Below, one piece after another: positions 7,639 to 15,872 of a stretch of DNA of 64,000 nucleotides (its first letter is position 1; each line of letters begins with the position of its first letter). Below the pieces are notes generated by a model, which saw only the letters and a program-made list of their open reading frames with translations, was not told the DNA's origin and did no database searches. The stretch is from Pseudaeromonas paramecii (lineage in GTDB: Bacteria > Pseudomonadota > Gammaproteobacteria > Enterobacterales > Aeromonadaceae). Position numbers and translations under genes: made by a program. The stretch spans positions 1-64,000 of the forward strand of contig NZ_BAABFC010000029.1 of NCBI RefSeq assembly GCF_039540575.1. The letters run 5' to 3'.

Positions 7639-8106
7639 ATGAAAGGAAAAGACAACGTCATCGCCTGCCTGAACGAGCTGTTGGCCGGTGAACTCTCCGC
7701 CATCGACCAGTACTTCATCCACTCCCAGATGTACCTGGATTGGGGCTACCACAAGCTGTTCGAGCGCATCTCCCACGAAAGTGAGGAGGAGAAGGGCCAT
7801 GCCGCCGCCCTGATAGAGCGCATCCTGTTCCTCGAAGGCACCCCTGTGATGACGGAGCGCAAGCCGCTGAACATCGGCAAGGATGTGCCGTCCATGCTGA
7901 AGAACGATCTGGCGCTGGAGTATGAGGTGGACACGGCCCTCAAGCAGGCCATCGCCCTGTGCGAGGCCGAACAGGACTACCAGAGCCGCGCCATCCTGGC
8001 CAAGCAGCTGGAAGATACCGAAATCGACCACGCCTACTGGCTGGAGAAGCAGCTGCGGCTCATCGATCATGTCGGCCTGCAGAACTACCTGCAAAGCCAG
8101 ATGTAA
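7639..8106 (+). CDS. bfr: Bacterioferritin, ferroxidase-active type lacking the heme Met
   Basis: 155-residue partner of the preceding bfr, 9 bp downstream with its own AAGGAG site. All diiron ligands appear intact (Glu18, Glu51, His54, the conserved Glu in ALEYE, and the Glu and His of EIDH in the last helix), but position 52 is Lys, so the usual bis-Met heme site cannot form at a homodimer interface. This is the mirror image of the first gene's losses. Iron oxidation and storage is the role; electron exit via heme and Bfd would have to use the other subunit. A strong terminator follows. Confidence 0.93.
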   Translation: MKGKDNVIACLNELLAGELSAIDQYFIHSQMYLDWGYHKLFERISHESEEEKGHAAALIERILFLEGTPVMTERKPLNIGKDVPSMLKNDLALEYEVDTALKQAIALCEAEQDYQSRAILAKQLEDTEIDHAYWLEKQLRLIDHVGLQNYLQSQM

Positions 8107-8123
8107 CCCCTGGCCCGCAATGC

Positions 8124-8150
8124 AAGAAGGCGCCCTCACGGCGCCTTCTT
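8124..8150. terminator. Terminator after the bfr pair
   Basis: AAGAAGGCGCC, CTCAC, GGCGCCTTCTT is an 11-bp stem ending in a T-rich tail, between the convergent bfr and malic enzyme genes. Confidence 0.85.
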
Positions 8151-8171
8151 CATTCTCCACCTAACCCGCTA

Positions 8172-9413
8172 TCAGAGCATATAGCCCGCCGGCAGCGGCA
8201 GACGGGCCACCCCGGACTCGATGGCCGCGCAGGCCACCGCTCGGGCCACCCGCGGCAGCAGGCGCGGATCCATGGGCTTGGGCAGCACATAGTCGGGGCC
8301 AAAGGCCAGACTGCTCACCCCGGCGGCACTGAGCACCTCGGCGGGCACCGGCTCGTGGGCCAGGGCGCGGATGGCCTCCACCGCCGCCAGCTTCATCCCC
8401 AGATCGATGCGCCGGGCCCGTACATCCAGGGCACCACGGAACAGGAAGGGGAAGCAGAGCACGTTGTTCACCTGATTGGGGTAATCGGAGCGTCCAGTCC
8501 CCATGATGGCGTCCGGCCGCACCGCCCGTACCAACTCGGGCCGGATCTCGGGATCCGGGTTGGAGCAGGCGAAGATCACGGGCTTGGCCGCCATGCGCAG
8601 TATCTGCGCCTCGCTCAGCAGGTTGGCCCCGGAGACACCCAGGAACACATCGGCCCCCTCGATGGCCTGGTCCAGGTCGCGGGCGCCGGCATCGTTGACG
8701 AAGCGCTGCTTGAAGGCGTTGAGATCCCCCCGGTCGGAGCGGATGACGCCGTTGCGATCCAGCATGAAGATATTTTGACGGCGGGCGCCGCAGGCGATGA
8801 GCAGCTCCATGCAGGCCACGGCGGCGGCCCCGGCCCCCAGGCAGACGATCCGCGCCGACGCCAGTTCCTTGCCCTGCAATGCCAGGGCGTTGAGCAGACC
8901 GGCGGCGGTGACGATGGCGGTGCCGTGCTGATCATCATGGAACACCGGGATGTCGCACAGCTCGATGAGCCGCGCTTCGATCTCGAAGCACTCGGGGGCC
9001 TTGATGTCTTCCAGGTTGATGCCGCCGAAGGTGCCGGCGATGTTGGCCACGGTGCGCACGAAGTCGTCGTTGTCGGTATGCTGCACCTCGATGTCGATGG
9101 CATCTATGTTGGCGAAGCGCTTGAACAGCAGGGCCTTGCCCTCCATCACCGGCTTGGAGGCCAGGGGGCCCAGGTTGCCCAGCCCCAGGATGGCGGTGCC
9201 GTTGGTGATCACCGCCACCAGGTTGCCCTTGGCGGTATAGCGATAGGCGGACTCGGGATCGGCGGCGATCTCCCGCACCGGTTCGGCCACCCCCGGACTG
9301 TAGGCCAGGGCCAGATCCCGGGCGGTCTGCGCCGGCTTGGTCAGGCTGACGGCAATCTTGCCGGGCTGGGGAAAGGCGTGATAATCGAGGGCTTGTTGAC
9401 GCAAATCGGTCAT
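8172..9413 (-). CDS. Malic enzyme, short form (oxaloacetate-decarboxylating)
   Basis: Oxidative decarboxylation of L-malate to pyruvate with NAD(P)+. 413 residues: an N-terminal malic domain (with SPGVAEP near 45 and the GLGNLGPLASKPVMEGK stretch) and a C-terminal Rossmann domain (GAGAAA near 240). It lacks the C-terminal phosphotransacetylase-like domain of the roughly 760-residue MaeB proteins, so it is the stand-alone type. The ATG at 9413 gives the typical MTDLRQQALDYH start; two in-frame start codons just upstream have no better ribosome site. Monocistronic, convergent with bfr. Cofactor preference cannot be told from sequence by eye. Confidence 0.92.
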   Translation of the reverse strand: MTDLRQQALDYHAFPQPGKIAVSLTKPAQTARDLALAYSPGVAEPVREIAADPESAYRYTAKGNLVAVITNGTAILGLGNLGPLASKPVMEGKALLFKRFANIDAIDIEVQHTDNDDFVRTVANIAGTFGGINLEDIKAPECFEIEARLIELCDIPVFHDDQHGTAIVTAAGLLNALALQGKELASARIVCLGAGAAAVACMELLIACGARRQNIFMLDRNGVIRSDRGDLNAFKQRFVNDAGARDLDQAIEGADVFLGVSGANLLSEAQILRMAAKPVIFACSNPDPEIRPELVRAVRPDAIMGTGRSDYPNQVNNVLCFPFLFRGALDVRARRIDLGMKLAAVEAIRALAHEPVPAEVLSAAGVSSLAFGPDYVLPKPMDPRLLPRVARAVACAAIESGVARLPLPAGYML

Positions 9414-9531
9414 GGGGACCATCCTGTGCAAAGACGCTAAGGGGCGCTGGTATCGGCTGCCATCAAGAAGCCGTGATCTTAATCGCCTTTTTCACCCACA
9501 CAAGGGTCACTCGAATCCGCTTATAAAAAAT

Positions 9532-10167
9532 ATGTCTATTCAGCCCAAGACCAAACGCCTGAGCTGCCCCGGTTGCCAGCGCCCCCTGGCCCGCTGCCTC
9601 TGTACCCTGGCCCAACCGGTGGTGAGCCCCCTGGATCTGGTGGTGCTGCAACACCCACAGGAGCAGGACCGCGCCAAGGGCAGCGTCGGTCTGCTGCAGG
9701 CCTGTGTGCCGGACTGCCAGGTGTGGGTGGCCGAAGACTTTGCCCAACACCCGGCATTGCAGACCTTGCTGGCCGATCCCACCCGCCAGTGCTGGCTGGC
9801 CTATCCGGGGGCGTCGGCCGTCCCGGCCCCCCAAGCCCGCACCCAATGGCAGCCCGGAACCCGCCCCACCCTGCTGTTGCTGGATGCCACCTGGCGCAAG
9901 AGCTATCGGCTGCTGCACAGCGCGCCAGCCCTGCTGGCACTGCCACGGCTGAGCCTGGATCCACTGCCACCGAGCCGCTACCTCATCCGCAAGAGCTCGG
10001 TACCCGGCGGTCTGTCCACCTTCGAGGCGGCCGCCCACCTGCTGGATCAGTGGCAGCCCGACGCCGAGCGCCTAGGCCGCCTACTCACCAGCTTCGATGC
10101 CTGGGTGGCTCGCGCCCAGGCCCACCAACCGGCCGCCCATCGCCGTCAGCCCCGGGAACCAGGCTGA
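9532..10167 (+). CDS. DTW-domain tRNA-uridine aminocarboxypropyltransferase
   Basis: 211 residues. An N-terminal cysteine cluster (CPGCQRPLARCLC) is followed by a DTW domain with the LDATW motif (a DxTW variant) and a downstream RKSSVPGGLSTFEA stretch. Family members such as E. coli TapT (YfiP) transfer the 3-amino-3-carboxypropyl group of SAM to uridine-47 of tRNAs (acp3U). The ATG at 9532 starts just before the Cys cluster; no good ribosome site is visible, so the start is less certain. Divergent from the malic enzyme gene, followed by a shared terminator with rpmE. Confidence 0.85.
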   Translation: MSIQPKTKRLSCPGCQRPLARCLCTLAQPVVSPLDLVVLQHPQEQDRAKGSVGLLQACVPDCQVWVAEDFAQHPALQTLLADPTRQCWLAYPGASAVPAPQARTQWQPGTRPTLLLLDATWRKSYRLLHSAPALLALPRLSLDPLPPSRYLIRKSSVPGGLSTFEAAAHLLDQWQPDAERLGRLLTSFDAWVARAQAHQPAAHRRQPREPG

Positions 10168-10177
10168 TCGCCAGGCA

Positions 10178-10203
10178 TAAAAAAAGACGCCCCGAGGGGC
10201 GTC
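10178..10203 (-). terminator. Terminator of rpmE
   Basis: GACGCCCC, GA, GGGGCGTC (10186-10203) with an A-run at 10178-10185 that becomes a T-tract on the minus strand. It lies between the convergent DTW gene and rpmE. Confidence 0.8.
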
Positions 10204-10226
10204 CTTTTCGAAACCGGTCAGAAGTC

Positions 10227-10442
10227 TTACTTCTTGGTACCCAGTACGTTGAAGCGCTTGTTGAAGCGTTCGATACGGCCGCCGGTGTCCAGAACCTTCT
10301 GCTTACCGGTGTAGAAGGGGTGACATTCGGAGCAAACGTCCAGGTTCAGATCACGACCACAGGTGGAGTGGGTCTTGATCACGTTGCCGCAAGAGCACTT
10401 GGCAGTGATCTCGGTGTATTCCGGGTGAATACCTTGTTTCAT
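10227..10442 (-). CDS. rpmE: 50S ribosomal protein L31 (zinc type)
   Basis: 71 residues. It carries the zinc-ribbon cysteines Cys16 and Cys18 (CSC) and Cys37 and Cys40 (CSEC), marking the zinc-binding, non-paralog form of L31. L31 bridges the subunits at the central protuberance. It is divergent from priA, as in E. coli. Its promoter at 10533-10560 leaves a leader of about 85 nt, long enough for the autogenous leader control reported for gammaproteobacterial rpmE. Confidence 0.97.
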   Translation of the reverse strand: MKQGIHPEYTEITAKCSCGNVIKTHSTCGRDLNLDVCSECHPFYTGKQKVLDTGGRIERFNKRFNVLGTKK

Positions 10443-10532
10443 GGAAAACCTCGTTAGTAGGCCGTGTCGCTATCGGGCCTGACGCCAGACACCACACGTA
10501 TTGATGGATCGGATGTTTTTGAGGGTGCGAAT

Positions 10533-10560
10533 AATATAGGATCGATCCCTCCGCTCGCAA
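10533..10560 (-). promoter_or_regulatory. rpmE promoter
   Basis: The minus strand has TTGCGA (10555-10560), a 16-nt spacer and TATATT (10533-10538) followed by a GCACC discriminator. It lies in the divergent rpmE/priA interval and gives a long rpmE leader. Confidence 0.6.
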
Positions 10561-10566
10561 GAGCGC

Positions 10567-12795
10567 ATGCAGAAAAAACAGGCAATCTTAGTGACAGCTC
10601 CCAACCCACCGGGCCTGGTGCGTATCGCCCTGCCCCTGCCGTTGCGCCGCCAGTTCGACTATCTGGCGCCCCTGCCCCTGCCGGCCATCGGCTGTCGGGT
10701 GCGGGTGCCCTTTGGCCGTCGGGAGCTGATAGGGGTGGTGTGTGAACTGCCAACGGACAGCGATCTGCCCTTGAGCCGCCTCAAGCCGGTGAGCGAGGTG
10801 CTGGACACCACGCCGCTGCAACCGGAGGCCCTGCGCCAGCTGCTGAGCTGGGCGGCCCACTACTATCAGCACCCCTTGGGGGAGGTGTGGCACCACGCCT
10901 GGCCCGTGCTGTTGCGCCAGGGTGAGGCGGCGGTGCGCCGGCCGCTGGATTACTGGCAGCTGACCGAGTCGGGGTTATCACTCACTCTGGAGCGCCTCAA
11001 ACGCTCGCCCCGCCAGCAGCTGGCCTGGCAGCTGTTGTGCGACGGTCCCCTGCCTGCCGCCGAGCTGCGGGAGCAAGGCCTCAGCGGCGCCGTGTTGCAG
11101 GCCATGGCCGACAAGGGCTGGATTGAGCCCCTGGACGGCCACCAGTTGACCCAGGACTGGCGGGAGACCCTGCTGACTCACGAGGACGACCAGCCGCGGC
11201 TCAACAGCGAGCAGGCCCTGGTGCTCAGTCAGTTTGCCCAACACAGCGGTTTTCATGCCGCCTTGCTGGAAGGGGTGACGGGGTCGGGCAAGACCGAGAT
11301 CTACCTGCAGCTCATCGCCCCCGTGCTGGCCCGCGGCCAGCAGGTGCTGGTGCTGGTGCCGGAGATCGGCCTCACCCCCCAGACCCTCAAGCGCTTTCGC
11401 CGCCGCTTTCACGCCCCCATCCTGACCCTGCATTCGGGCATGAACGATACCGAGCGGCTGGAGACCTGGCTGGCCTGCCAGGCCGGGGAGGCCGCCATCC
11501 TCATCGGCACCCGCTCCGCCCTGTTCACCCCCTTCGCCAACCTGGGGCTCATTCTGGTGGACGAGGAGCACGACGCCTCCTTCAAGCAGCAGGACGGCTT
11601 TCGCTACCACGGCCGGGATCTGGCCATCATGCGCGCCCGCCTGGAGCAGGTGCCCATACTGCTGGGCAGCGCCACCCCCTCCCTGGAGACGCTGCACAAC
11701 GCCCAGAGCGGCAAGTATCAGCACCTGCAGCTCACCCAGCGGGCCGGCGGCGCCCAGATGGCCGGCCAGTGGGTCATCGACGTCAAGCACCTGCAGCTGC
11801 AGGCGGGGGTCTCGCCCCAGCTGCTGCAACTGATGCAGACGGAGCTGGCCGCCGGCAATCAGGTGCTGCTGTTTCTCAACCGCCGCGGCTACGCCCAAGC
11901 CTTGCTGTGCCACCAGTGCGGCTGGATCGCCGCCTGCCATCGCTGCGACGCCTACTACACCTTGCACCAGAGCAGCCGCCGGCTGCACTGCCACCACTGC
12001 GACAGCCAACGGCCCATCCCGCCAGTCTGCCCCCAGTGCGGCAGCCCGGAGCTCGTCGGCACTGGCGTCGGCACCGAGCAGCTGGAACAGCACCTGAGCC
12101 AGCTATTCCCCCAGTATCCGCTCATCCGCATCGACCGGGACAGCACCCGGCGCAAGGGAGAGCTGGAGGCCCACCTGGACGGCATCCGCGACGGCAAGTA
12201 CCGCATCCTCATCGGCACCCAGATGCTGGCCAAGGGCCACCATTTCCCGGACGTCACCCTGGTGGGGCTGCTGGATGTAGATGGCGCCCTCTTCTCGGCA
12301 GACTTTCGCGCCACCGAGCGGCTGGCCCAGCTCTACACCCAGGTGGCGGGCCGCGCCGGTCGCGCCAGCAAGCCGGGCCGGGTGATACTGCAGAGCCACC
12401 ACCCTGAGCACCTGCTGCTGCAGGATCTCATCCACAACGGCTACGGCCACTTCGCCCGCACCGCCCTGCAGGAGCGCAAGCTGATGGGGCTGCCGCCCTT
12501 CGCCCATCAGGCCCTGATCCGCGCCGAGGCTACCCAGCAGCCCCAGGTGGACGCCTTCATGCAGGAGCTCGGCAGCCTGCTGCGACCGCAGCTGGGTGGC
12601 GTGCAGATGATAGGCCCGGTGAGTGCCCCCATGGCCCGGCGGGCCGGCAAGTACCGGTTGCAGCTGCTGTTGCAGGCGTCGCAACGACCTGCCCTGGCCC
12701 GGCTACTCAACCGCCTGTTGCCGGCGGTGGAGGCCCTGCCCAGCGCCCAGCGGGTGCGCTGGTCCCTGGATGTGGATCCCCAGGAGCTGTTCTAG
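10567..12795 (+). CDS. priA: Primosomal replication-restart helicase PriA
   Basis: 742 residues. 3'-to-5' superfamily 2 helicase that reloads the replisome at stalled forks. Visible in order: an N-terminal 3' DNA-binding domain (FDYLAPLPL...), Walker A GVTGSGKTEIY, Walker B DEEH (in VDEEHDAS), an eight-cysteine zinc region (CHQCG, CHRCD, CHHCD, CPQCG) inserted between the helicase lobes, and the C-terminal helicase motifs (QMLAKGHHFPDV, AGRAGR). The ATG at 10567 lacks a clear ribosome site; GTG at 10618, which begins closer to the conserved core, is a possible alternative. It is divergent from rpmE, as in E. coli. Confidence 0.95.
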   Translation: MQKKQAILVTAPNPPGLVRIALPLPLRRQFDYLAPLPLPAIGCRVRVPFGRRELIGVVCELPTDSDLPLSRLKPVSEVLDTTPLQPEALRQLLSWAAHYYQHPLGEVWHHAWPVLLRQGEAAVRRPLDYWQLTESGLSLTLERLKRSPRQQLAWQLLCDGPLPAAELREQGLSGAVLQAMADKGWIEPLDGHQLTQDWRETLLTHEDDQPRLNSEQALVLSQFAQHSGFHAALLEGVTGSGKTEIYLQLIAPVLARGQQVLVLVPEIGLTPQTLKRFRRRFHAPILTLHSGMNDTERLETWLACQAGEAAILIGTRSALFTPFANLGLILVDEEHDASFKQQDGFRYHGRDLAIMRARLEQVPILLGSATPSLETLHNAQSGKYQHLQLTQRAGGAQMAGQWVIDVKHLQLQAGVSPQLLQLMQTELAAGNQVLLFLNRRGYAQALLCHQCGWIAACHRCDAYYTLHQSSRRLHCHHCDSQRPIPPVCPQCGSPELVGTGVGTEQLEQHLSQLFPQYPLIRIDRDSTRRKGELEAHLDGIRDGKYRILIGTQMLAKGHHFPDVTLVGLLDVDGALFSADFRATERLAQLYTQVAGRAGRASKPGRVILQSHHPEHLLLQDLIHNGYGHFARTALQERKLMGLPPFAHQALIRAEATQQPQVDAFMQELGSLLRPQLGGVQMIGPVSAPMARRAGKYRLQLLLQASQRPALARLLNRLLPAVEALPSAQRVRWSLDVDPQELF

Positions 12796-12917
12796 CCCGC
12801 CAGGGTAGTCAGCCCGGCCTATTCCGGGTAAAATTTGCCCCCCTGCAAGGGGGCTGCCACGCCGTTTTTGCCGCGTCCCCCCTTGCCCAGCGTGTTTGGC
12901 ATTTTGGATGGTCAGAG

Positions 12918-14660
12918 ATGAAAGAGCATATTCAGCAACTACTTGAAGCAACCGTGTCCCGCCTGCAGGCCGAAGGCCTGGTACCGGCCGAGGTCGCGCC
13001 GCGCATTCAGGTAGACAACACCAAGGATAAGGCTCACGGCGATCTGGCCACCAACCTGGCCATGCTGCTGGCCAAGCCGGCCGGCAAGCCGCCCCGCGCC
13101 CTGGCCGAGGCCATCATAGCCCACCTGCCCGCCTCCGAGCGGGTGGCCAAGGTGGAGATCGCCGGCCCCGGCTTCATCAACTTCTATCTGGACACCCAGT
13201 GGCTGGCCCGGCAGATCGACGCCCTGGCCCAGGATGCCATGCTGGGGGTCAAAACGGCCGAACCGGCCCAGACTATCGTCGTCGACTACTCGGCCCCCAA
13301 CGTCGCCAAGGAGATGGCGGTGCACCACATCCGCTCCACCGTCATCGGTGACGCCGTGGTACGCACCCTGGAGTTCCTGGGCCACAAGGTGATCCGCGCC
13401 AACCACGTGGGGGACTGGGGCACCCAGTTCGGCATGCTGATCGCCTACCTGGAAGATCTGCAGGAAGAGAGCGACAGCGGCTCCATGGCCCTGGCGGATC
13501 TGGAGGCCTTCTACCGCGAGGCCAAGCAGCGCTATGACGCCGACGAGGTGTTCGCCGAGCGCGCCCGGGGTTATGTGGTGAAGCTGCAAGGCGGTGACGA
13601 CCATTGCCGTGCCCTGTGGCGTCAGCTGGTGGACATCACCATGGAGCAGAACCAGCGCATCTACGATCGCCTGGGGGTCTCCCTCTCCACCCGGGATGTC
13701 ATGGGCGAGAGCCTGTACAACCCCATGCTGCCGCAGATCGTCGCCGACCTGCAGGCCCAGGGCCTGGCGGTGGAAGACGACGGCGCCATGGTGGTCTTCC
13801 TGGACGAGTTCAAGGGTAAGGATGGCGAGGCCATGGGGGTCATAGTCCGCAAGAAGGATGGCGGCTTCCTCTACACCACCACCGACATCGCCTGTGCCAA
13901 GTACCGGGTCGAGACCCTGGGGGCCGACCGGGTGCTCTACTTCATCGACTCCCGCCAGCACCAGCACCTGATGCAGGCCTGGACCATAGCCCGCAAGGCC
14001 GGCTATGTGCCGGAAGCCGTCTCCCTGGAGCACCACGCCTTCGGCATGATGCTGGGCAAGGACGGCAAGCCGTTCAAGACCCGCAGCGGCGGTACCGTCA
14101 AGCTGGCCGATCTGCTGGATGAAGCCGAACAGCGCGCCAGCGAACTGATGGCCCAGCGGGACAGCGACCTGTCCGACGCCGAGCAGGCCGAGGTAGTGCA
14201 TGCCGTGGCCATAGGCGCGGTGAAGTACGCGGATCTGTCCAAGAACCGCACCACGGACTACATCTTCGATTGGGACAACATGCTGGCCTTCGAGGGCAAC
14301 ACCGCCCCCTACCTGCAGTATGCCTACACCCGGATCCAGTCCATCTTCCGCCGCACCGGTGAGCTGGCCTGCGGGCCTGTGACGCTGGAAGAGGCCGCCG
14401 AGGAGGCCCTGGCCAACAAGCTGCTGAAGTTCAACGAGACGGTACAGAGTGTGGCCGCCAAGGGCATGCCGCACCTGATGTGCCTCTACCTGTACGAGCT
14501 GTCCGGCCTGTTCATGAGCTTCTACGAGGCCTGCCCCATCAACAAGGACGGGGTCAGCAGCCAGCTCAAGGCCAGCCGCCTGACCCTGTGCCAGGCCACC
14601 GCCAAGGTACTGCAACAGGGTCTGGCCCTGCTGGGTATCAAGGTGCTGGAGCGCATGTAA
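12918..14660 (+). CDS. argS: Arginyl-tRNA synthetase
   Basis: 580-residue class I aminoacyl-tRNA synthetase charging tRNA-Arg. The N-terminal Add1 domain is followed by the catalytic core with the HIGH-type motif in SAPNVAKEMAVHHIRST and the DxGTQFG stretch; as in other ArgRS, the KMSKS loop is replaced by a GKDGKPFKTRSGG segment. The C-terminal all-helical DALR anticodon-binding domain ends with the family-typical LERM. ftsN follows after 3 bp, suggesting co-transcription. An inverted repeat GCCCCC...GGGGGC lies about 60 bp upstream of the start. Confidence 0.97.
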   Translation: MKEHIQQLLEATVSRLQAEGLVPAEVAPRIQVDNTKDKAHGDLATNLAMLLAKPAGKPPRALAEAIIAHLPASERVAKVEIAGPGFINFYLDTQWLARQIDALAQDAMLGVKTAEPAQTIVVDYSAPNVAKEMAVHHIRSTVIGDAVVRTLEFLGHKVIRANHVGDWGTQFGMLIAYLEDLQEESDSGSMALADLEAFYREAKQRYDADEVFAERARGYVVKLQGGDDHCRALWRQLVDITMEQNQRIYDRLGVSLSTRDVMGESLYNPMLPQIVADLQAQGLAVEDDGAMVVFLDEFKGKDGEAMGVIVRKKDGGFLYTTTDIACAKYRVETLGADRVLYFIDSRQHQHLMQAWTIARKAGYVPEAVSLEHHAFGMMLGKDGKPFKTRSGGTVKLADLLDEAEQRASELMAQRDSDLSDAEQAEVVHAVAIGAVKYADLSKNRTTDYIFDWDNMLAFEGNTAPYLQYAYTRIQSIFRRTGELACGPVTLEEAAEEALANKLLKFNETVQSVAAKGMPHLMCLYLYELSGLFMSFYEACPINKDGVSSQLKASRLTLCQATAKVLQQGLALLGIKVLERM

Positions 14661-14663
14661 CCC

Positions 14664-15242
14664 ATGAACCGGGATTACGTCCGCAGCCGTCCGGCCAAAC
14701 GCAAACGCAGCCCCAGCCGCGCCGCCCCCCGGCGCGCGGCTCCGCCACCCCGTCGTATCCCCTGGTTGCTGGGTATACTGGTCACCGCCCTGCTGCTGGG
14801 CTTTGGCTTCTTCCTCTACAGCATCAAGAACAATGCCCCGGATCCCGAGGCCCCCGCCCCCCAGGCCAAGTCGCAGCCCAAGCCCAAGCCCATCGAGGAG
14901 CAGCGGCCGGCCAAGGAAAAGTTCGACTACATGACCCTTCTGGAGAACAAGGAGGTCAAGGTGGATCTGCCGGAACCCAAGCCGGAGGATCCCGCCAAGC
15001 CCGAGCCTCAGTACCAGATGCAGTGCGGCTCGTTCAGGAGCGCCGATCAGGCCAACGAGATGAAGGTGAAGATCGCCCTGACCGCCGGCATCAGTGCCCA
15101 GGTGAAGCGCACCGACGGGGCGAACGGCACCTGGTACCGGGTGGTGCTGGGTCCCTACAAGGGCCGCCGCGCCGCCCAGACCGACATGAACACCTTGCGC
15201 AACGCCAAGGTGGTGCAGGAGTGCGGCATCTGGCTCTGGTAG
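14664..15242 (+). CDS. ftsN: Cell-division protein FtsN
   Basis: 192-residue bitopic inner-membrane protein: a basic cytoplasmic N-terminus (1-31, rich in Arg/Lys), one transmembrane segment (33-52), a Pro/Lys-rich periplasmic linker, and a C-terminal SPOR domain (about 113-192, YQMQCGSF...GPYKGR) that binds denuded septal glycan. It triggers septal peptidoglycan synthesis through FtsA and FtsQLB. It is much shorter than E. coli FtsN (319 residues), the loss being in the linker. Two cysteines in the SPOR domain could form the disulfide known from E. coli. It follows argS by 3 bp and precedes hslV, the usual neighbour. Confidence 0.93.
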   Translation: MNRDYVRSRPAKRKRSPSRAAPRRAAPPPRRIPWLLGILVTALLLGFGFFLYSIKNNAPDPEAPAPQAKSQPKPKPIEEQRPAKEKFDYMTLLENKEVKVDLPEPKPEDPAKPEPQYQMQCGSFRSADQANEMKVKIALTAGISAQVKRTDGANGTWYRVVLGPYKGRRAAQTDMNTLRNAKVVQECGIWLW

Positions 15243-15243
15243 C

Positions 15244-15272
15244 CTTGAAAAGCCTTCCCCCCATCCCCATCC
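15244..15272 (+). promoter_or_regulatory. Sigma-32-like heat-shock promoter of hslVU
   Basis: CTTGAAA (15244-15250), a 14-nt spacer and CCCCATCC (15265-15272) match the RpoH consensus (CTTGAAA...CCCCATNT) closely. They lie just after ftsN and 56 bp before the hslV start. Confidence 0.75.
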
Positions 15273-15327
15273 TCCTTGGCATACCCTACTGACCGGCCAC
15301 GGCCGGTCCTGCCAAGCGAGGTCCAAC

Positions 15328-15858
15328 GTGACAACCATAGTTTCTGTACGCCGCAACGGTCAGGTGGTGCTGGGCGGGGATGGCCAAGTCTCCCTCGGCA
15401 ACACCGTGATGAAAGGCAACGCCCGCAAGGTACACCGACTCTACAACGGCAAGGTGCTGGCCGGGTTTGCCGGCGGCACCGCCGATGCCTTCACCCTGCT
15501 GGAGCGTTTCGAGGCCAAGCTGCAGGCTCACCAGGGTAACCTGGAGCGCGCCGCCGTCTCCCTGGCCAAGGAGTGGCGCACCGACCGCGCCCTGCGTCGC
15601 CTGGAGGCCATGCTGGCGGTGGCCGATGCCAGCAAGTCCTTCATCATCACAGGCAACGGTGATGTGGTGCAGCCGGAGCAGGATCTCATCGCCATGGGCT
15701 CCGGCGGCAACTACGCCCAGGCCGCCGCCCGCGCCCTGCTGGAAAACACCGAGCTGGATGCCAAGAGCATCGTCGAGAAGGCACTGACCATCGCCGGCGA
15801 CATCTGCGTCTTCACCAACAACTTCCAGACCATCGAAGTGCTGGACTATTCCGCCTGA
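15328..15858 (+). CDS. hslV: ATP-dependent protease HslUV, peptidase subunit
   Basis: 176-residue proteasome-beta-like threonine protease. The catalytic Thr follows the initiator Met directly (MTTIVSVRR), with the GDGQVSLG and GFAGGTADAF stretches of the family. It forms a double hexamer capped by HslU and degrades unfolded and regulatory proteins in the cytoplasm. The start codon is GTG at 15328 with GAGG upstream. hslU follows after 14 bp. A sigma-32-like promoter precedes it. Confidence 0.97.
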   Translation: MTTIVSVRRNGQVVLGGDGQVSLGNTVMKGNARKVHRLYNGKVLAGFAGGTADAFTLLERFEAKLQAHQGNLERAAVSLAKEWRTDRALRRLEAMLAVADASKSFIITGNGDVVQPEQDLIAMGSGGNYAQAAARALLENTELDAKSIVEKALTIAGDICVFTNNFQTIEVLDYSA

Positions 15859-15872
15859 GCAAGGAGTTCCCC

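Noticed and set aside
12838..12856. Inverted repeat GCCCCC...GGGGGC upstream of argS as a terminator or attenuator
   Set aside because: Short stem in a G/C-rich tract, no T-run on the plus strand and no leader-peptide codons; it could be chance.
12939..15356. Long minus-strand open frame across argS and ftsN
   Set aside because: Antisense to two conserved genes, with the same Gly/His/Leu-rich shadow composition.
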